A DNA stretch of 64,000 nucleotides, from assembly GCA_014898415.1 (NCBI GenBank), contig RCTD01000014.1, positions 372,001-436,000 on the forward strand. The letters are read 5' to 3'. Origin of the DNA: Stromatinia cepivora (lineage: Eukaryota; Ascomycota; Leotiomycetes; Helotiales; Sclerotiniaceae). This document shows positions 46,576-58,351 of the stretch, piece by piece. A model generated the notes under the pieces. That model did not search any database and was not told the origin of the DNA. It saw only the letters and a list, made by a program, of their open reading frames with translations. A program made the position numbers and the translations under genes. Each line of letters begins with the position of its first letter. Position 1 is the stretch's first letter.

Positions 46576-48163
46576 TCACTGAACTTTCTTTCCACTCGTC
46601 GTCAACTTCAATGGTACAGGCTTGCTCCATAACCAAAGTGCAACGAATGCAACCCAGCCTGTAACTGTGGCGCCGATTCCGGCAATCCATGGCCAGGCAT
46701 TGCTGATAGCCCAACTCCTAGTATATTCGTCGTGGGCAAAATGTCTTACCGTGACGGTGTTCTTTTGTTCGACGCTGGTGAGGAATGGTCGCTTGTAGTT
46801 GACCATGAAGTTAAAGATACCATGTTGATCTGGAAGCTTGAAGCTCGCTGTGTAGGCTTGTGAATCTAAAGTGGTAGTGGATGGTTCAAGTGTAAGACGA
46901 TGGAAAGGTGAAAGCATAGAGAATTCGAGTTGCAGGGAGTCTCCGGGTGGCGGGGTAAATGGAACCCACTTGTCCCATGAGTACTCGGAAAGCTCGATTT
47001 CGTATGTCTGTTAAATTGTAAGCGACGTTTCAATAATGGAATCGCTTGACTTACCACATCGTTTTTTATTCTGTAGATCTTTGGGTTGGTATCACTGCTC
47101 TTCACTCCATTCTCATGAAGATAATGCTTGATGCTCCCAACCTTGAGAACCCCGATTTCCTTGAAAGTCCAGCCGGTGACCTCTTTAGAGAATTCTTGAT
47201 TGGAAGTCTTAATTTCCTTGGCATCAGACCCAACACCACCCATCCCAATGCTGCGCTTGACCTTAGCATCAAACCATGTGTCCTCGAGGAGCTCTGATGA
47301 CCCAATAACTGTGAATCTCGCATTGTTCCTAGCTTGCATGGTGGTAATGAGTGATAATTGTTGTCCAACTTCAAATGGATCTTCCACACCCTCGACATCC
47401 TCCTTCGGGTTATACGAGTATGCGGTTCTAGGAGCTCGGAGAAGAGGTGTCAATAATGGACTGGTGTTTCCCAAAGTTTGCCCAACACCCCTTGGGAAAG
47501 CAATGACTTCCCCGCCTTTGCCATCTCCACGGAAGTAGTTTTTAACATCTGGTCTGACAGCGTCTGGTCGTGGCAGAAGAACAACGTCATGCTTCTCTGT
47601 AGCACTCAAAGTATCATAGTTGAAGTGGTCAACAACAAGAGAAGTGCGGTCCGTTGGAAGGTGGATGTCGAGCTCCAATAGTAACGATACAAGTGCAGTG
47701 GGGGTAGGGTGAGATGATGAAAGTGTTAATAAGATATTTCCGCCCTTGTTGATGAACTCGAGGAGAAGTTTAGGTGTCAATGCTGGTCCCAGACCTGCTA
47801 CGTGTTAACTGAATTCATTCCACTGATGTTAGGACTTGTACCTTTTGACTTGGATGGTAGGACGAGTAGATGGTCGAAGTATCGCTCTCCCAATTCAAAA
47901 AGTCCTAATTTCTCATTTTTCGGTGACTCGAAGGTTAATTTATATCCTCGTGCTGTATGCGCATATAAATTAGTATAATAGACCTTACAATTGTAAATCA
48001 ATGTCACAAACAGCTACATACCTTCAAGATCTCCAAAGTACTTCGAGTATTTCGATTTCTCGGACAATTCCTCCAATACAACTAGCAATCTGTCTCCGGC
48101 AGAACTCAAAGCTGAGACGGCACTGAGCAGTCCCAGTAGTAGAAAAGAAAGAATCCACCTCAT
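46576..48163 (-). CDS. wbp1: Oligosaccharyltransferase 48 kDa subunit (Wbp1/OST48)
   Basis: Exons on the minus strand are 48163-48022, 47952-47842, 47794-47055 and 47007-46576, giving 474 residues. An N-terminal signal peptide (about residues 1-19) is followed by LLVVLEELSEKSKYSKYFGD and RGYKLTFESP. Further on are HFNYDTLSATEKHDVVLLPR and a C-terminal transmembrane segment (PWIAGIGATVTGWVAFVALW). The tail ends KKVQ, a dilysine ER-retrieval signal like the one known in yeast Wbp1. The subunit is part of the ER complex that N-glycosylates nascent proteins. The third intron is only 47 nt. The second intron ends in TAGCAG, two possible acceptors three bases apart, so a one-residue-longer form (475) can arise. 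Confidence 0.93.
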
Positions 48164-48464
48164 TATTTTGGTTGACTTCAATATTCTTTTTCTCGAAGTT
48201 GTGAATTGCGCGGCTTGAAGCTTTAGGAAACGTATGCAATGCCAAGAGTTTCCCACGGCTACAAGGGTTGTTTCGATTAGTGTGGGATAGCTACACGTGA
48301 TGCTACCACAAACTCGCGACATCAACGTCTAAATTCTAGCCTCAAGTGATTTTAAACCCCGCAGAAGGATCTAGCAATCTAAAGTTCTTGTGAGTAGGCT
48401 GAGATTCGATCAGCAAGAATAAGATCTCACAGGTTTTATAGATATACTAACAATCGCAGACAAA
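48164..48464. promoter_or_regulatory. Divergent promoter between wbp1 and the complex I subunit
   Basis: These 301 bases lie between opposite start codons. An open minus frame upstream of the wbp1 ATG (to 48325) is the leader read in frame. No specific site is claimed. Confidence 0.6.
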
Positions 48465-48773
48465 ATGTCATCCACAATACCACGATTCTTCTCCCAACCT
48501 TTCCGGTACATGCGATGGGCAGCCATTGAAAAGCCCGCTATCTTCTTCTCCATAGTCATCGGAAGTATTGGACCAGTTCTGGTTCTCACAGTACCAAAGA
48601 TCCGCCATAGACTTGGGGACGGACCAAGACCGCAGATTCCTTTAACATATCCAAGTACGTTTTTGCATAAATTGCTCTACGAAAGCCATTGATACTTGCA
48701 ATTACTAACGAATATATTTTGCGCAGTCCCAACTGGACCAAGAAAACCTTTGAGTGGCTACGATGATGAGTAA
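48465..48773 (+). CDS. NADH:ubiquinone oxidoreductase 9.5 kDa subunit
   Basis: Two exons (48465-48654, 48727-48773) encode 78 residues. The frame closes as LTYP-I-PTGPRKPLSGYDDE. A segment FSQPFRYMRWAAIEKPAIFF is followed by a single membrane span (SIVIGSIGPVLVLTVP) and a basic stretch (KIRHRLGDGPRP). That is the layout of the fungal 9.5 kDa accessory subunit of mitochondrial complex I, an inner-membrane protein. The intron is 72 nt with a GTACGT donor and an ACTAAC branch point shortly before CAG. Length is as expected for the family. Confidence 0.9.
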
Positions 48774-50066
48774 ATATTGTATTGGGGTTGGGGAGGTTGC
48801 CGGACGAAACGATCGTGTTTGTACATAGGAATGGCGTCAATGAATCGAGGGAATACCTTTACAATTAATATCGTAGCGGTACGCTTGCGAGCACAATGAC
48901 ATGATTACTGGCTTCGGTTTTGTAAAAATGTTCAGTCGAAGTTCATGGCGGGATCGCATTTCCATGGATACTTCTTCTAGTGGAAGACTAGAGCTTGATC
49001 ATTTCTCTCTGCCAAGTCACCGCCGTGAAGACTTGGTATTTCCTCTTCGGCTCTGGATGGCTCAAAGCTTTCTACAAAACCTCAGTAATTAATCTATAGG
49101 CATTGTGGATACCCTAAGCTACTTGCTGTAGCGCTCAACATTACCACAATTATAAGCAAGTGCATTCCCCGGAATTATACCGCTCTTCCCATCTGTACTA
49201 CGTGTTTGCTCAGCAACCTAATATTATACAGAGTCTGACTTCCCTGGCTACTCTACTTATCAAATCTAAACTATTTGTGTCGGTTCATGTGAAAAACCTA
49301 TGCTTTCAACATCTGCAATGCAAATCCCATCAAATATCTTCTGCAGAGCCAGGCACGATGGAAAATGCACGAGTGAAACACGATACTCACTTTCCATTCT
49401 ATTCAAATGAATTATCCATCATCTTCTTCTGTGGTTCTTGTAACGCCAATGGGATGGATCCATCTGTATGAGAAATCTCTTCTCATGAGTCTTCATTGTT
49501 GGGGAAGCATAACCTATGCCTGATGAATGTTTTGGGAAGCAAAACCTAAACATCCTCTAGAGTGTGCGTGCCCTCGTCAGGGGGCAGCTCGGAGATTATC
49601 ATTGGTCCCAACACACTCTATTCTCACTGAGTTGTTCATGTTGTAACTAATAGAGCCGGATTCCCTAACTACTGAACCGTGAGGTCCAAGGGTCAGAGAG
49701 ACTTTGCTAACTGACTTGCTGCGGCCCATTCCATGTTATATAGTAGAATACTCATTCACTTCTTCCAATCCGGCTGGAATGTACTGACTTGCAAGATCTA
49801 GTAAACCTCATTGATCATTCCTCAGTTTTCGAAAACTTCTAGCTCCTTACATAACTAGAGAATCAAAGATTTCAGTTTCTGGGTTCCGATAACATGTTGT
49901 ATATAGCGGACCTCGCCATGAAATATCAATAGGGAGTTTGGAATGGTTTCATGGCAACGTAAAATTCCCCGAGCAAAACTCTTCCATTATTGTGTGATGG
50001 AGATATGTCTTGTAAGGTAACTAAGGTTTCGAGTTCATAATTCTTGGCAATCTAAGTCATTCAATA
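48774..50066. other. Convergent intergenic region with a possible small LTR-like element
   Basis: It lies between convergent genes, with no supportable coding frame. Positions 49497-49614 begin TGTTGGGG and end GTCCCAACA, 7-bp inverted termini of TG..CA type. The interior is short (118 bp) and no target duplication is apparent, so solo LTR or miniature element remains a guess. Confidence 0.4.
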
Positions 50067-51395
50067 CTAAAAGCCCAATTGCGAGACATCGGCGCTTGTA
50101 GCCTTTCCTTGTATCATCTCCGCCATTACTTTGCCAGTACCCAAACTCATACTAATGCCCCAAGGACCATGTCCAGCCGCAAGCCAAACACCGCCATGTC
50201 CAGCACTCCTAGTCCCCATTCCACCCAAGTCATTATCGGCTATCCTCGCCAAAATTGGCGTTCCCCTATTCGTGACCGGTCGAAAGCATAAGCCTTTTCT
50301 GACAACTTCCATTTCAATGTTTTCGTCAAGGCCAAACATTTTTTTCGCAGTCTTCTCTAACCTCTGTACAACATCCTCTTCAATCTTGGAATCTGTTGCA
50401 AGTCCTGGTAATGGTATGATCGAAGAGTTTAAGCCCGCAACATAGATCTCACCACCCTTCCTAGAGAACACCTCAGGAGAATACCCGTCTTCATCACTGG
50501 CAAATATAGCATGACATTCCTTCTCCTCCAGCTGATCATTCCAACCCGGTATTCTCACCACCAAAGAATGACCAGCTAAACTGGAGACCGGTAATTTTAA
50601 CTTCGATCCTGGAAACAAGGTAGAAAATACCTCTGGCGACCAAGCACCAGCCGCTATCAGAATTTTCGTGCACGGAATATCAGACTCGATATTCGTGGAG
50701 GTGTTCAAAATACGTATACTAGATATTTCAGATCTCATATCTTGATGAACGGATAAGGCTTTTGCGGGGTGGTGAAGTTGTACGCCGCGGGCAAGACAGG
50801 TGGTGAGAAGGAATCGACATAATTTGAGAGGGTCACTTGATTTGTTAATGTGATTTCGGATGAGTGGGAAAGGTTTTGGACTAACTCACACTTGAGCTGT
50901 ACTTCCCTTCTCACTGATGACTTCTAACTCATCACCTTCATTCCTTTTCAACCATTTGGGTCCCTCCTGCCCAGTAGCACCTATAATCTCATCCACACTA
51001 ACGCCATCATTACCACTAGCAGTCTCGGCTCTACTTCCACCCCCTCTCAACCAATCATCTCCTCTAACCCCCTTCTTCCCAGTCTTCCTTAAAGTTTCCG
51101 CAGCAACATGACTCACATAACTCATGCTTTTACTCACACTATACCCCCATTTTTCACCACCAGCATGCTCTTCCGCGAGTTTCTTATGTTCTTCGAAACT
51201 TAAGAGACCCAAATCGGATGATTCTTCGGCAAACCAATCTCGAGAAAGAAAACCGCCTGCGTAGCCAGAAGCAGAAGAGAAAAGAGTGGGTGATGGATCT
51301 ACCAAGCGGATGGTTGAGGGGTCAAGGGAGAGAGAGAGATAGTAGGCGGTTGAGAGACCGATTATACCGGTGCCGAGGACTACGGTGTTGGGCAT
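50067..51395 (-). CDS. FAD-dependent oxidoreductase, Tda3-like
   Basis: Exons on the minus strand are 51395-50890 and 50835-50067, giving 424 residues. The frame closes as STAQV-DPLKLCRFLL. The N terminus carries a Rossmann FAD motif VVLGTGIIGLSTAYYL (GxGxxG) followed by the acidic RLVD. Later segments (ILIAAGAWSPEVF, GLCFRPVTNRGTPILARI, GHGGVWLAAGHGPWGISMS) are those of the D-amino-acid oxidase/DadA superfamily, closest in style to yeast Tda3, a protein linked to late-endosome-to-Golgi transport. There is no signal peptide. The substrate is unknown. The gene is divergent from the SDR gene, with 455 bp between starts. Confidence 0.85.
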
Positions 51396-51850
51396 TATGG
51401 AGAGTCTAGAAGAGAATTTTCAAGAGAGGAATGTTCACGGGAAACTTGTACTGGAATGGATGGAGATGCTCTGGCGCTGCAAACTTCACGTCGACGCCCT
51501 TACGCTCTGCCCCGCATATGATATGACGTTATGGTCCAATGTAAATGCAGTAATTTACATTTTAAATATCATTTCTAAAGATTAACAAAAAAAGATTAAA
51601 AATGCTACCCATTATGTATATATAGAACAGTCTTGTATATCCCGAGTAGAGAACTTGTCCTTATCTCCTGCTTCCCAAAAGTAGTCGTAAGAAGCCATTT
51701 AGCAAGCAAAAGATCTCCAATCGCCCCACCAAAACACATTCCTCTATATCAACTCAATCACGCTTTTCTCCCCACTTACACATTCAGACAAGTCACCACG
51801 TACAACAATTCCATTTGACTTATCCTCTCACATTCTCAAATTATATAACA
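51396..51850. promoter_or_regulatory. Divergent promoter between two oxidoreductase genes
   Basis: These 455 bases separate the starts of the Tda3-like gene (-) and the SDR gene (+). The section before the SDR start is CT-rich, typical of fungal leaders. No factor site is claimed. Confidence 0.5.
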
Positions 51851-52976
51851 ATGTCACCTCGAACAATAATTCTTACTGGTGCAAGCCGTGGAATCGGTCT
51901 TGCTATTGCTCAGAAACTTCTGAGGGAAAAACATAATGTGGTGCTTGTAGCTAGGACTGCAGGACCCATGGAGGAATTGAAGAAACAATATCCAGAGCAG
52001 GTCGAAGTTGTCGTGGGGGATCTGAGTGATTTTAAGGTAGGCTGTTGAGGGAGACGTTTGGTCTCAAAGATTTGCTTGGTTTTCAATTGGGGAGTATGGC
52101 TGGAGATGCAGGTAGTCATCTGTTTCTACTGGGTCAAGAGTGTTTGGAAGTTTCTACTTCTTGATCAAGGGCTGCATCACAAATATATCTAACTATGAAG
52201 TTCCATTGTTCTATTCCCTACCTACAATTCAATGACCATAGATAGACTCTTAACTAATCAAATCCTCCATTACCAGATAGGACCACAAGCCGTCGATTCC
52301 ACCATCAAACGATTTTCCAAACTCGACGGTCTAATCATCAACCACGGAATTCTATCTCCAGTAAAACGCATAGCCGACAGCACTCCCGAAGAATGGCGTA
52401 CCCTCTTCGACATCAATTTCTTCAGCGCCCTAGCATTCGTTCGTCGCCTCCTAATGCCACAAGAACATACACATGAAAACTAACTTTCCATCCAGATAAC
52501 CCCATCAATTCCTCATCTTCGCAGCACCCAAGGCACCATCCTACTCACCTCCTCCGGAGCTGCCGTCTCCGCCTATTCCACATGGGGACCCTACGGCTCC
52601 TCCAAAGCCGCCCTAAACCATCTCGCCCTGACTCTTTCAGTCGAAGAACCGCTAATCACCACATTGGCCATTCGACCTGGAGTCGTCGATACCGACATGC
52701 AAAAGGAGGCCCGCTTTCATAGTACTAGCGGAGTAATGGACAAAAAAGATGCAGACAAGTTCATCCAATTGCACGAAGGACGGAAATTGTTGAAACCAGA
52801 GCAGCCTGGAGATGTTATGGCAGGATTAGCTGTTGATGAGAAGTTGAGGAAAGAAGGATTGAGCGGAAGATTTTTGAGGTGAGTGATTCTATTTTTAAAA
52901 ATGGGAGTGAGGATAGAAAAACTAATGGAACATGAATAGTTGGGATGATAAGCTATTAGAGAAATATCGGGATTAA
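51851..52976 (+). CDS. Short-chain dehydrogenase/reductase
   Basis: Exons are 51851-52036, 52277-52438, 52496-52878 and 52940-52976, giving 255 residues. The cofactor motif TGASRGIG is at residues 9-16. INHGIL replaces the usual NNAG. Catalytic Ser is in LTSSGAAVSAY and the YxxxK pair in YGSSK, followed by IRPGVVDTDMQ. This is a classical SDR, NAD(P)-dependent, of the budding yeast Irc24/YIR035C-like or benzil-reductase-like type; the substrate is unknown. Intron 2 uses an unusual GTTCGT donor but has an ideal ACTAAC branch site, and skipping it gives an in-frame stop. The first intron is long (240 nt). The start is the ATG in ACAATGTCA. Confidence 0.88.
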
Positions 52977-53547
52977 TTTCCGAATCCATATGTGAATGAA
53001 GCTTTTGAGAAGTGACAAAGCATGATTATGGAGAAGCTTTTCTCTTCATAAAAGACTAAACAGAATGCATGGCCGTAGACCAATCACAAAGCACCAGCAA
53101 ACACAACCTTCACTTTTAGTCAAACCCACAAACCAATAACATGCTGATCTTTTCCATTGAACAGTTTTGTTGCATATCTCAAATAATTAATTGTCGTGAG
53201 TTTGTTGACTTCAATTGCAAAGCCTAAATGCGACTTTTTGTCTCAACCCCAACTAGGGTGGGGTCGTGAGTTTCCTCTCCAACATATCACTCTATCTTTA
53301 CAAGAGGCACGCCCTGAATTGTCCGAGTCAGATCTATCGATATGGAACAAATGTATATGTTTACATCTAGCCAGTCCTCCGGGTATCATGCAAAAAGGCA
53401 CTCACTCTTCCCCATTCAAACACCTCCCCTTTCCGCCTCTCCACCACCCATTATCACCTATTCTAGTACATTGATTTGGCTGATGCCAGGATAGAGTCTC
53501 TGGCTGATTATGCCACCTATGCTATGCTGGAAAAGCAAAGCCTACAC
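52977..53547. other. Convergent intergenic region
   Basis: It lies between the stops of the SDR gene (+) and the dynein gene (-). It contains no convincing gene; a 92-codon frame at 53196-53474 lacks any motif. Confidence 0.5.
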
Positions 53548-55371
53548 TTAGGACGAAGCTCCTGGTTTAGGATTATTCTGTGCGCTTCCACCTCGTTTCA
53601 TTAGTCCGGCAAAGAAAGATGCTAATGCTTCGTTCTGACCCTTCCCGTCTGCTGATGGGTCGATACGAGGGCCTGGTGTCGTTGCCTCTGGTGAAGAATA
53701 TGCTTGTCGCTCCTATACCTTGTTAGTTTTGCCCAAAGCCTTCCTTATTGAGAAAATAAATACCCGTAATCTTTGCAACATATCATCGGCATCGACCTGA
53801 ATACCGCCCATATTGAACTGCACCGGTCCAATATGTTCACTGACTCTTCCTTCATCTGATGCTTTCTCCTCGCCATTCCCATATTCACTCGACACCTTGC
53901 GACCATTAACCAAACGACTACTATCCACGCTCGAGACATCTGGTCCTTGACTGATTTTATGTAGAATTTCGACCTGAGAAGCCAGAAAATTCTGAGCATC
54001 AAGGCTAGACACTTCCAATTTAAGACCTTGTGATTCTGCGGATGTCGCTTGCAAGGCATCGAGACTGGGATCCCGAATGACTTCTTCATATGCTGAGACC
54101 GCGCTTTCAGACAGAGGTTCTGGTGGTTGTGAGTGCGTGCTATCATCACTGCTTGAATCTTCTTCAATATCAAGTGACCAGCCTTTGTTCACTTCCTCTA
54201 CATTGAAGCCTTCGCGCAGCACTCGTATTTTACCCCAGGAGTCCCAATTGGGTGGCACGACTACCTTGTCACGATCAATGAGATTGTGCCTAATAGGTTG
54301 CCTTTTGAGGAGAGAGTGTATGCCGAGAGAGGAGTGTATTAAACTTTGCAATGGACTGATAACCCCTGGTGTTGTGTATATGAGGGACGCCCCATCTGAC
54401 GTAGTTAGCATGTGTGTGTGAATGCAGTAAAAGATCAAACTTACGCTTGAGGAGGATTGTGCGCAAAAACTGCAGAACGAAATCAAATTCATCCTCCCTC
54501 CAGGACCGTTCTTTCTCCAGCGTTTCGATTTTGTCAGACTAGACACTTGTTAATGGAACACATATATGTGCATGCACAATAGGACTTACGTTTTGACAAA
54601 CCACACATAATGGTAAACCTAAAGCTTCTTCCCATTCTCCAGGACCCAAAGGCAGGCTAACATCTCCCTCAGTAGCAGTACTTCCCCCACCATCCAAACT
54701 ACTCCCACCGCGCCCTCTATCCCTCCAACTAATCATAACCTCCTCCATTTTCTCCTTACAATCTTCATCCAGAGATATCAATAACGGCCGCAGAAGACGT
54801 ATCCAGTCCCGCAGTTCTCTCAGCCAGAACCATGGTTGCGACCAGTCCAGTAGTATGACAATAAGTGTATTTGGGATCGTTTGCGGTGTAAGAAGTGGCT
54901 GCATTAGAGGTGTGAAGGAGGGCGAAGGATCCGCAAGTAAATATAAAGATAATCGAGCCAAGATATCTAGATAATGTCAGATTGTCAATTGAAGGGTCAG
55001 TTGCGCCGAGGTGAAGCATACCTTCATGATCCGCATCCAAAACATCATGATATGTGTACCCCAAAGCAAAGTTGTTTGCAATAGGAGGTTGTTTGCTACT
55101 CTGTCTATCCTGTGATTTCCTGGTCTCATCCACCGACAAAGCCTCTAGAAATTCTTTCTGTGAATCCGCGGTCCCTCCTACTTCATATTAGTATTTCCCC
55201 TCGTTGGCAACATCGGGATGCTGCTGCAGTACCTAGCACAAGGATATTCTTCTCCGGTAATCTTTTCCCATTAGCTACTCCATCCAACATGGACGACCAC
55301 ATATCCTTCTTCTCCTCATCATCCGATGATGTCGTAGCTTGCGTGTACGTCGACGCCCTATTGTTCGCCAT
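53548..55371 (-). CDS. Cytoplasmic dynein light intermediate chain
   Basis: Six exons on the minus strand (55371-55233, 55177-55022, 54966-54590, 54538-54445, 54395-53764, 53712-53548) encode 520 residues. Key blocks are KNILVLGGTADSQKEFLEAL (degenerate nucleotide-binding loop), IANNFALGYTYHDVLDADHE, LLTPQTIPNTLIVILLDWSQ followed by PWFWLRELRDWI, and HGASLIYTTP. LQSLIHSSLGIHSLLKRQP and PPNWDSWGKIRVLREGF follow, then a Ser-rich tail ending in ALASFFAGLMKRGGSA. The G-domain binds the dynein heavy chain and the C-terminal helix binds cargo adaptors; filamentous fungi need dynein for nuclear and endosome transport. The canonical GKS/T of the P-loop is missing. All five introns are 49-55 nt. Confidence 0.93.
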
Positions 55372-55702
55372 ATCCGCTGTCTTGAAGGTTTATTTACTTC
55401 CTTTCCCCTGTATTGCACTCGTAACCATGCAGTTTGTAGGTCAATCTTTCAAGCCTGAGTTTGTTTGTTGGTTCTGCCCGGCCCAAAAATTTCCCATCCG
55501 ATATATGGAGCAAAGGATCGATGAGTTTCGTATTTATCACATTGGTTGGTCTGGAGTTCCTCAAGTTCCGTGGTTTGGGGAAGCTTCATAAAGTTGTGAA
55601 CGGGAATCAATGCATTGAACACGCGAGGCAGGGGCCAAATCTTTTAATTTTGACAGCCTTGTCTCTCCTCACTATAATTGTTCATTCTCTACATAAAACA
55701 AA
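55372..55702. promoter_or_regulatory. Divergent promoter between dynein LIC and ist3
   Basis: These 331 bases lie between opposite start codons and contain no gene. Frames that cross it are shadows. Confidence 0.6.
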
Positions 55703-56744
55703 ATGAATAGCATTCGTCAGATTCAAGAGCTTAATAGACGTGAACTGGAAAATGGAGTGTAAGTCGCAATTACTTCTACTAAATTACATTACGATAAAGT
55801 ATGTTTGCTAACTAATCGCTAGCCCTCCATCTGCATCATGGCACACAGATTATCGCGACACAGCTTATATTTATATCGGCGGGCTCCCCTTTGAGCTCTC
55901 CGAAGGCGATGTCCTAACTATATTCTCACAATATGGCGAACCTACATATATCAATTTGGTGCGGGACAAAGAGACCGGAAAATCCAAGGGTTTTGCTTTC
56001 TTGAAATATGAGGACCAGAGGAGCACGGATTTAGCTGTCGACAATTTAGGAGGCGCAGTGATTGCTGGTAGGGCTTTGAGGGTAGATCATACGAGATATA
56101 AGAGGAAGGAGGGAGAAGAGGATACTGGCATGGATCTGAATGGAGATTTAGATGGTGAAGGGGAGGAGAGGCGGAAGAGAAGAAGGACCAGTGGGGAGAG
56201 TGAGGACAGCGAGGATGAAAAAGAGCAGAGGCCGATGCTCAAAGAGGAGAGGGAATTGGCGCTGTTGATTAGAGATCATGACGAGGATGATCCGATGAAG
56301 GCATTTTTAATTGAGGAGAAAAAGGAAGAAGTCGCGAAGGCACTGGGGAGGGCGAAAGAAATAAGGAAATCAGAGAAGTCAGAAAAAAGCAGAAAGCATA
56401 GACATCACCATAGGTCCAGGCGCATCAAGGATGAGGAAGATTTGGATGGTGGTCATCGATCTCGGCATAGGTCACATGGTCATGATAGAGAGCGGGATCG
56501 AGATCGCGAGTCCAGGAAGAGATCCCTAGAAGATAATAGAGATAGGAGACCACAGCGAGAACGGTCACCAAGTGAGGATGAGGCTGGTAAACACGCTTCT
56601 CGATCACAGAGAGACAGGGATAGAGATGCGCCGAGGCGTCGTGATTACGAACGAGATGGTAGGGACAAGGATAGGACCAGCGAGCGACGGGACAGGAGAA
56701 GAGATGATTCAAGGGAGGACAAACATGATAGACGGCGGCAGTAA
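55703..56744 (+). CDS. ist3: RES-complex splicing factor Ist3/RBMX2 (Snu17)
   Basis: Two exons (55703-55758, 55823-56744) encode 325 residues. The frame closes as RRELENG-V-PPSASWHTDY. The N-terminal NSIRQIQELNRRELENG and the single RRM at about residues 34-111 (RNP2 YIYIGGLP, RNP1 KSKGFAFLKY) are diagnostic of Ist3/Cwf29/RBMX2. The U2 snRNP-associated RES complex with Bud13 and Pml1 stabilises the activated spliceosome. After the RRM comes VDHTRYKRKEG, the segment that contacts Bud13. The rest is an acidic then RD/RE/RS-rich tail, longer than in yeast as is usual in filamentous fungi. Confidence 0.93.
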
Positions 56745-56957
56745 TAGTGAAGTATAGCAAAGGGAACCTGATTAATATTGACTTATTAACGATTCTATGG
56801 TCCAGTTGATGCGATATGCAAGCTCCTATGCATAAATAAGCCCTAAATTCATGCGCAACGCCCACCCATACATGATGTACCCCACTAACTCCAATCATAA
56901 TGGTATCCTGACTCCTTGCCGTGCCGTGATATATATGCATTAAAAGTAAAAGGGAAT

Positions 56958-58351
56958 CTACTCGACTCTCAGAACCCTCTTCCAGCCATCCCGTATACAG
57001 TAACGCTTGCCATCTTCACCCTCAGCAATGATAAACTTCTCCCATCGGCTGTCGGTCCCTGCTCCAACAACAATCAAACTTTCATCACTTGTCCATCCAA
57101 TGACGCCTTTTGTGGGTTTTGGTCCAGCGTCGCTTGCTGTTAGTGGATTGGAAGATGCGGACAAAGGCTCCTCGCCAGTGGAAAATGTCGCTGTTGCAAA
57201 AGAATATACATCTGAGAACACTCGGGGCATCAAAGGAAGTCTCCCTAGAATTCCCCACTTGTTGCTGGTATCAGAATCCGGCGTCGTTGGACTGCTGATA
57301 CCACCACCGCCAAGGGATGTAAGCCGTCGATGACCAAGTTCTGATTCAGATCTCGGAGGCTTCGAGGGGTGTGGAATATCGAATATATGGAGCGTAGACT
57401 TATCTGAAGTAACAGCTAGGAGCTGACCTGAAGGGGCAATGGAAATGGAGAAAATATCGGCGTGATCAACACCTCGTCTAAGTTCGGCTATTTTTGCACA
57501 ATTGCTTGTTGCAAACACCCGGACAAGTGTACCCTGCGTTGATATAAGCTTAGGAACTTTTCAAAAACATATGGGCAGTGAACGAAGACGTACGGTCTCG
57601 CTAGCAGTTGCAATGACCTCCTCATCACGACTTAAAGCTAGAGCTCGAAGAGCCCCGGAATGAGCGGGTATGATGCTAACGTTTCCAGTACTGAGTTCAA
57701 CCACTTGTACTTGACCAGATGTTCTACCAGGAAATATCAAGATACCGGCCCCCAAGCAGCATAAACCATAAGGATTTCCTGCAGTTTCATAAGCCTGGTA
57801 TAGTTCAGGCGTACTATGGAAGAGGTAGACGCGGATGCTGTTCAAAAGTGCGACAACTATGTGAGTCCTCGAAATCCGAACCCCTCTAACAGACGTAAGG
57901 ACCGATAGTTGTGCAGCGATCTTTCGTTTTGAATCATCCCAGATGATTACCTACAACGATGTTAGGTTACAAACATAAATTCAAAATTTCCAGTATCTGC
58001 TTGCCTTATTCTGGGCAAACTTTGGTTGTTTCCCACCACCAACTAGAGCAATATAGTTGGTCTTTCCAAGCATCTCTGCTATTCCAACTCCACCATTGAA
58101 ATCTACCTCCCAATCAGCGTTGCCTACCCGCGGGGTTGTGGTTGATGAATACCTCTGGTAACTCGTTGTTGACATCCTTCTGTGTTGAATACTATATTTT
58201 TCAATTAGGTCACTTATACCGAGGAGCTACCTAGGAACATACCACGGAATCCGGTATCAAGTCCAATGGCAAAGCAGCTGGCATCGTGGTTGAAGGAAGC
58301 CGATAAGGCTGCGGGATTCCTCGAGTTCTCTATCGCTGGTCTGGTATTCAT
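56958..58351 (-). CDS. hsv2: PROPPIN phosphoinositide-binding protein, Hsv2/WIPI4-like
   Basis: Five exons on the minus strand (58351-58243, 58191-58153, 58102-58005, 57950-57594, 57533-56958) encode 392 residues. Junctions restore [40 protein letters not shown] and ASET-GTLVRVF. The seven-bladed propeller carries [14 protein letters not shown] at about residue 219, the L/FRRG motif that binds PI3P and PI(3,5)P2. Hsv2/WIPI proteins act in selective autophagy and at endosomes. Intron 3 starts with GC rather than GT (AAG-GCAAGC), and no alternative GT restores the conserved join. Exon 2 is only 39 nt. Blade 6 holds a Ser/Thr/Gly-rich insert. Confidence 0.9.

Noticed and set aside
54077..54421. 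Plus-strand frame inside the dynein gene
   Set aside because: It is antisense shadow of the dynein light intermediate chain exon 5.
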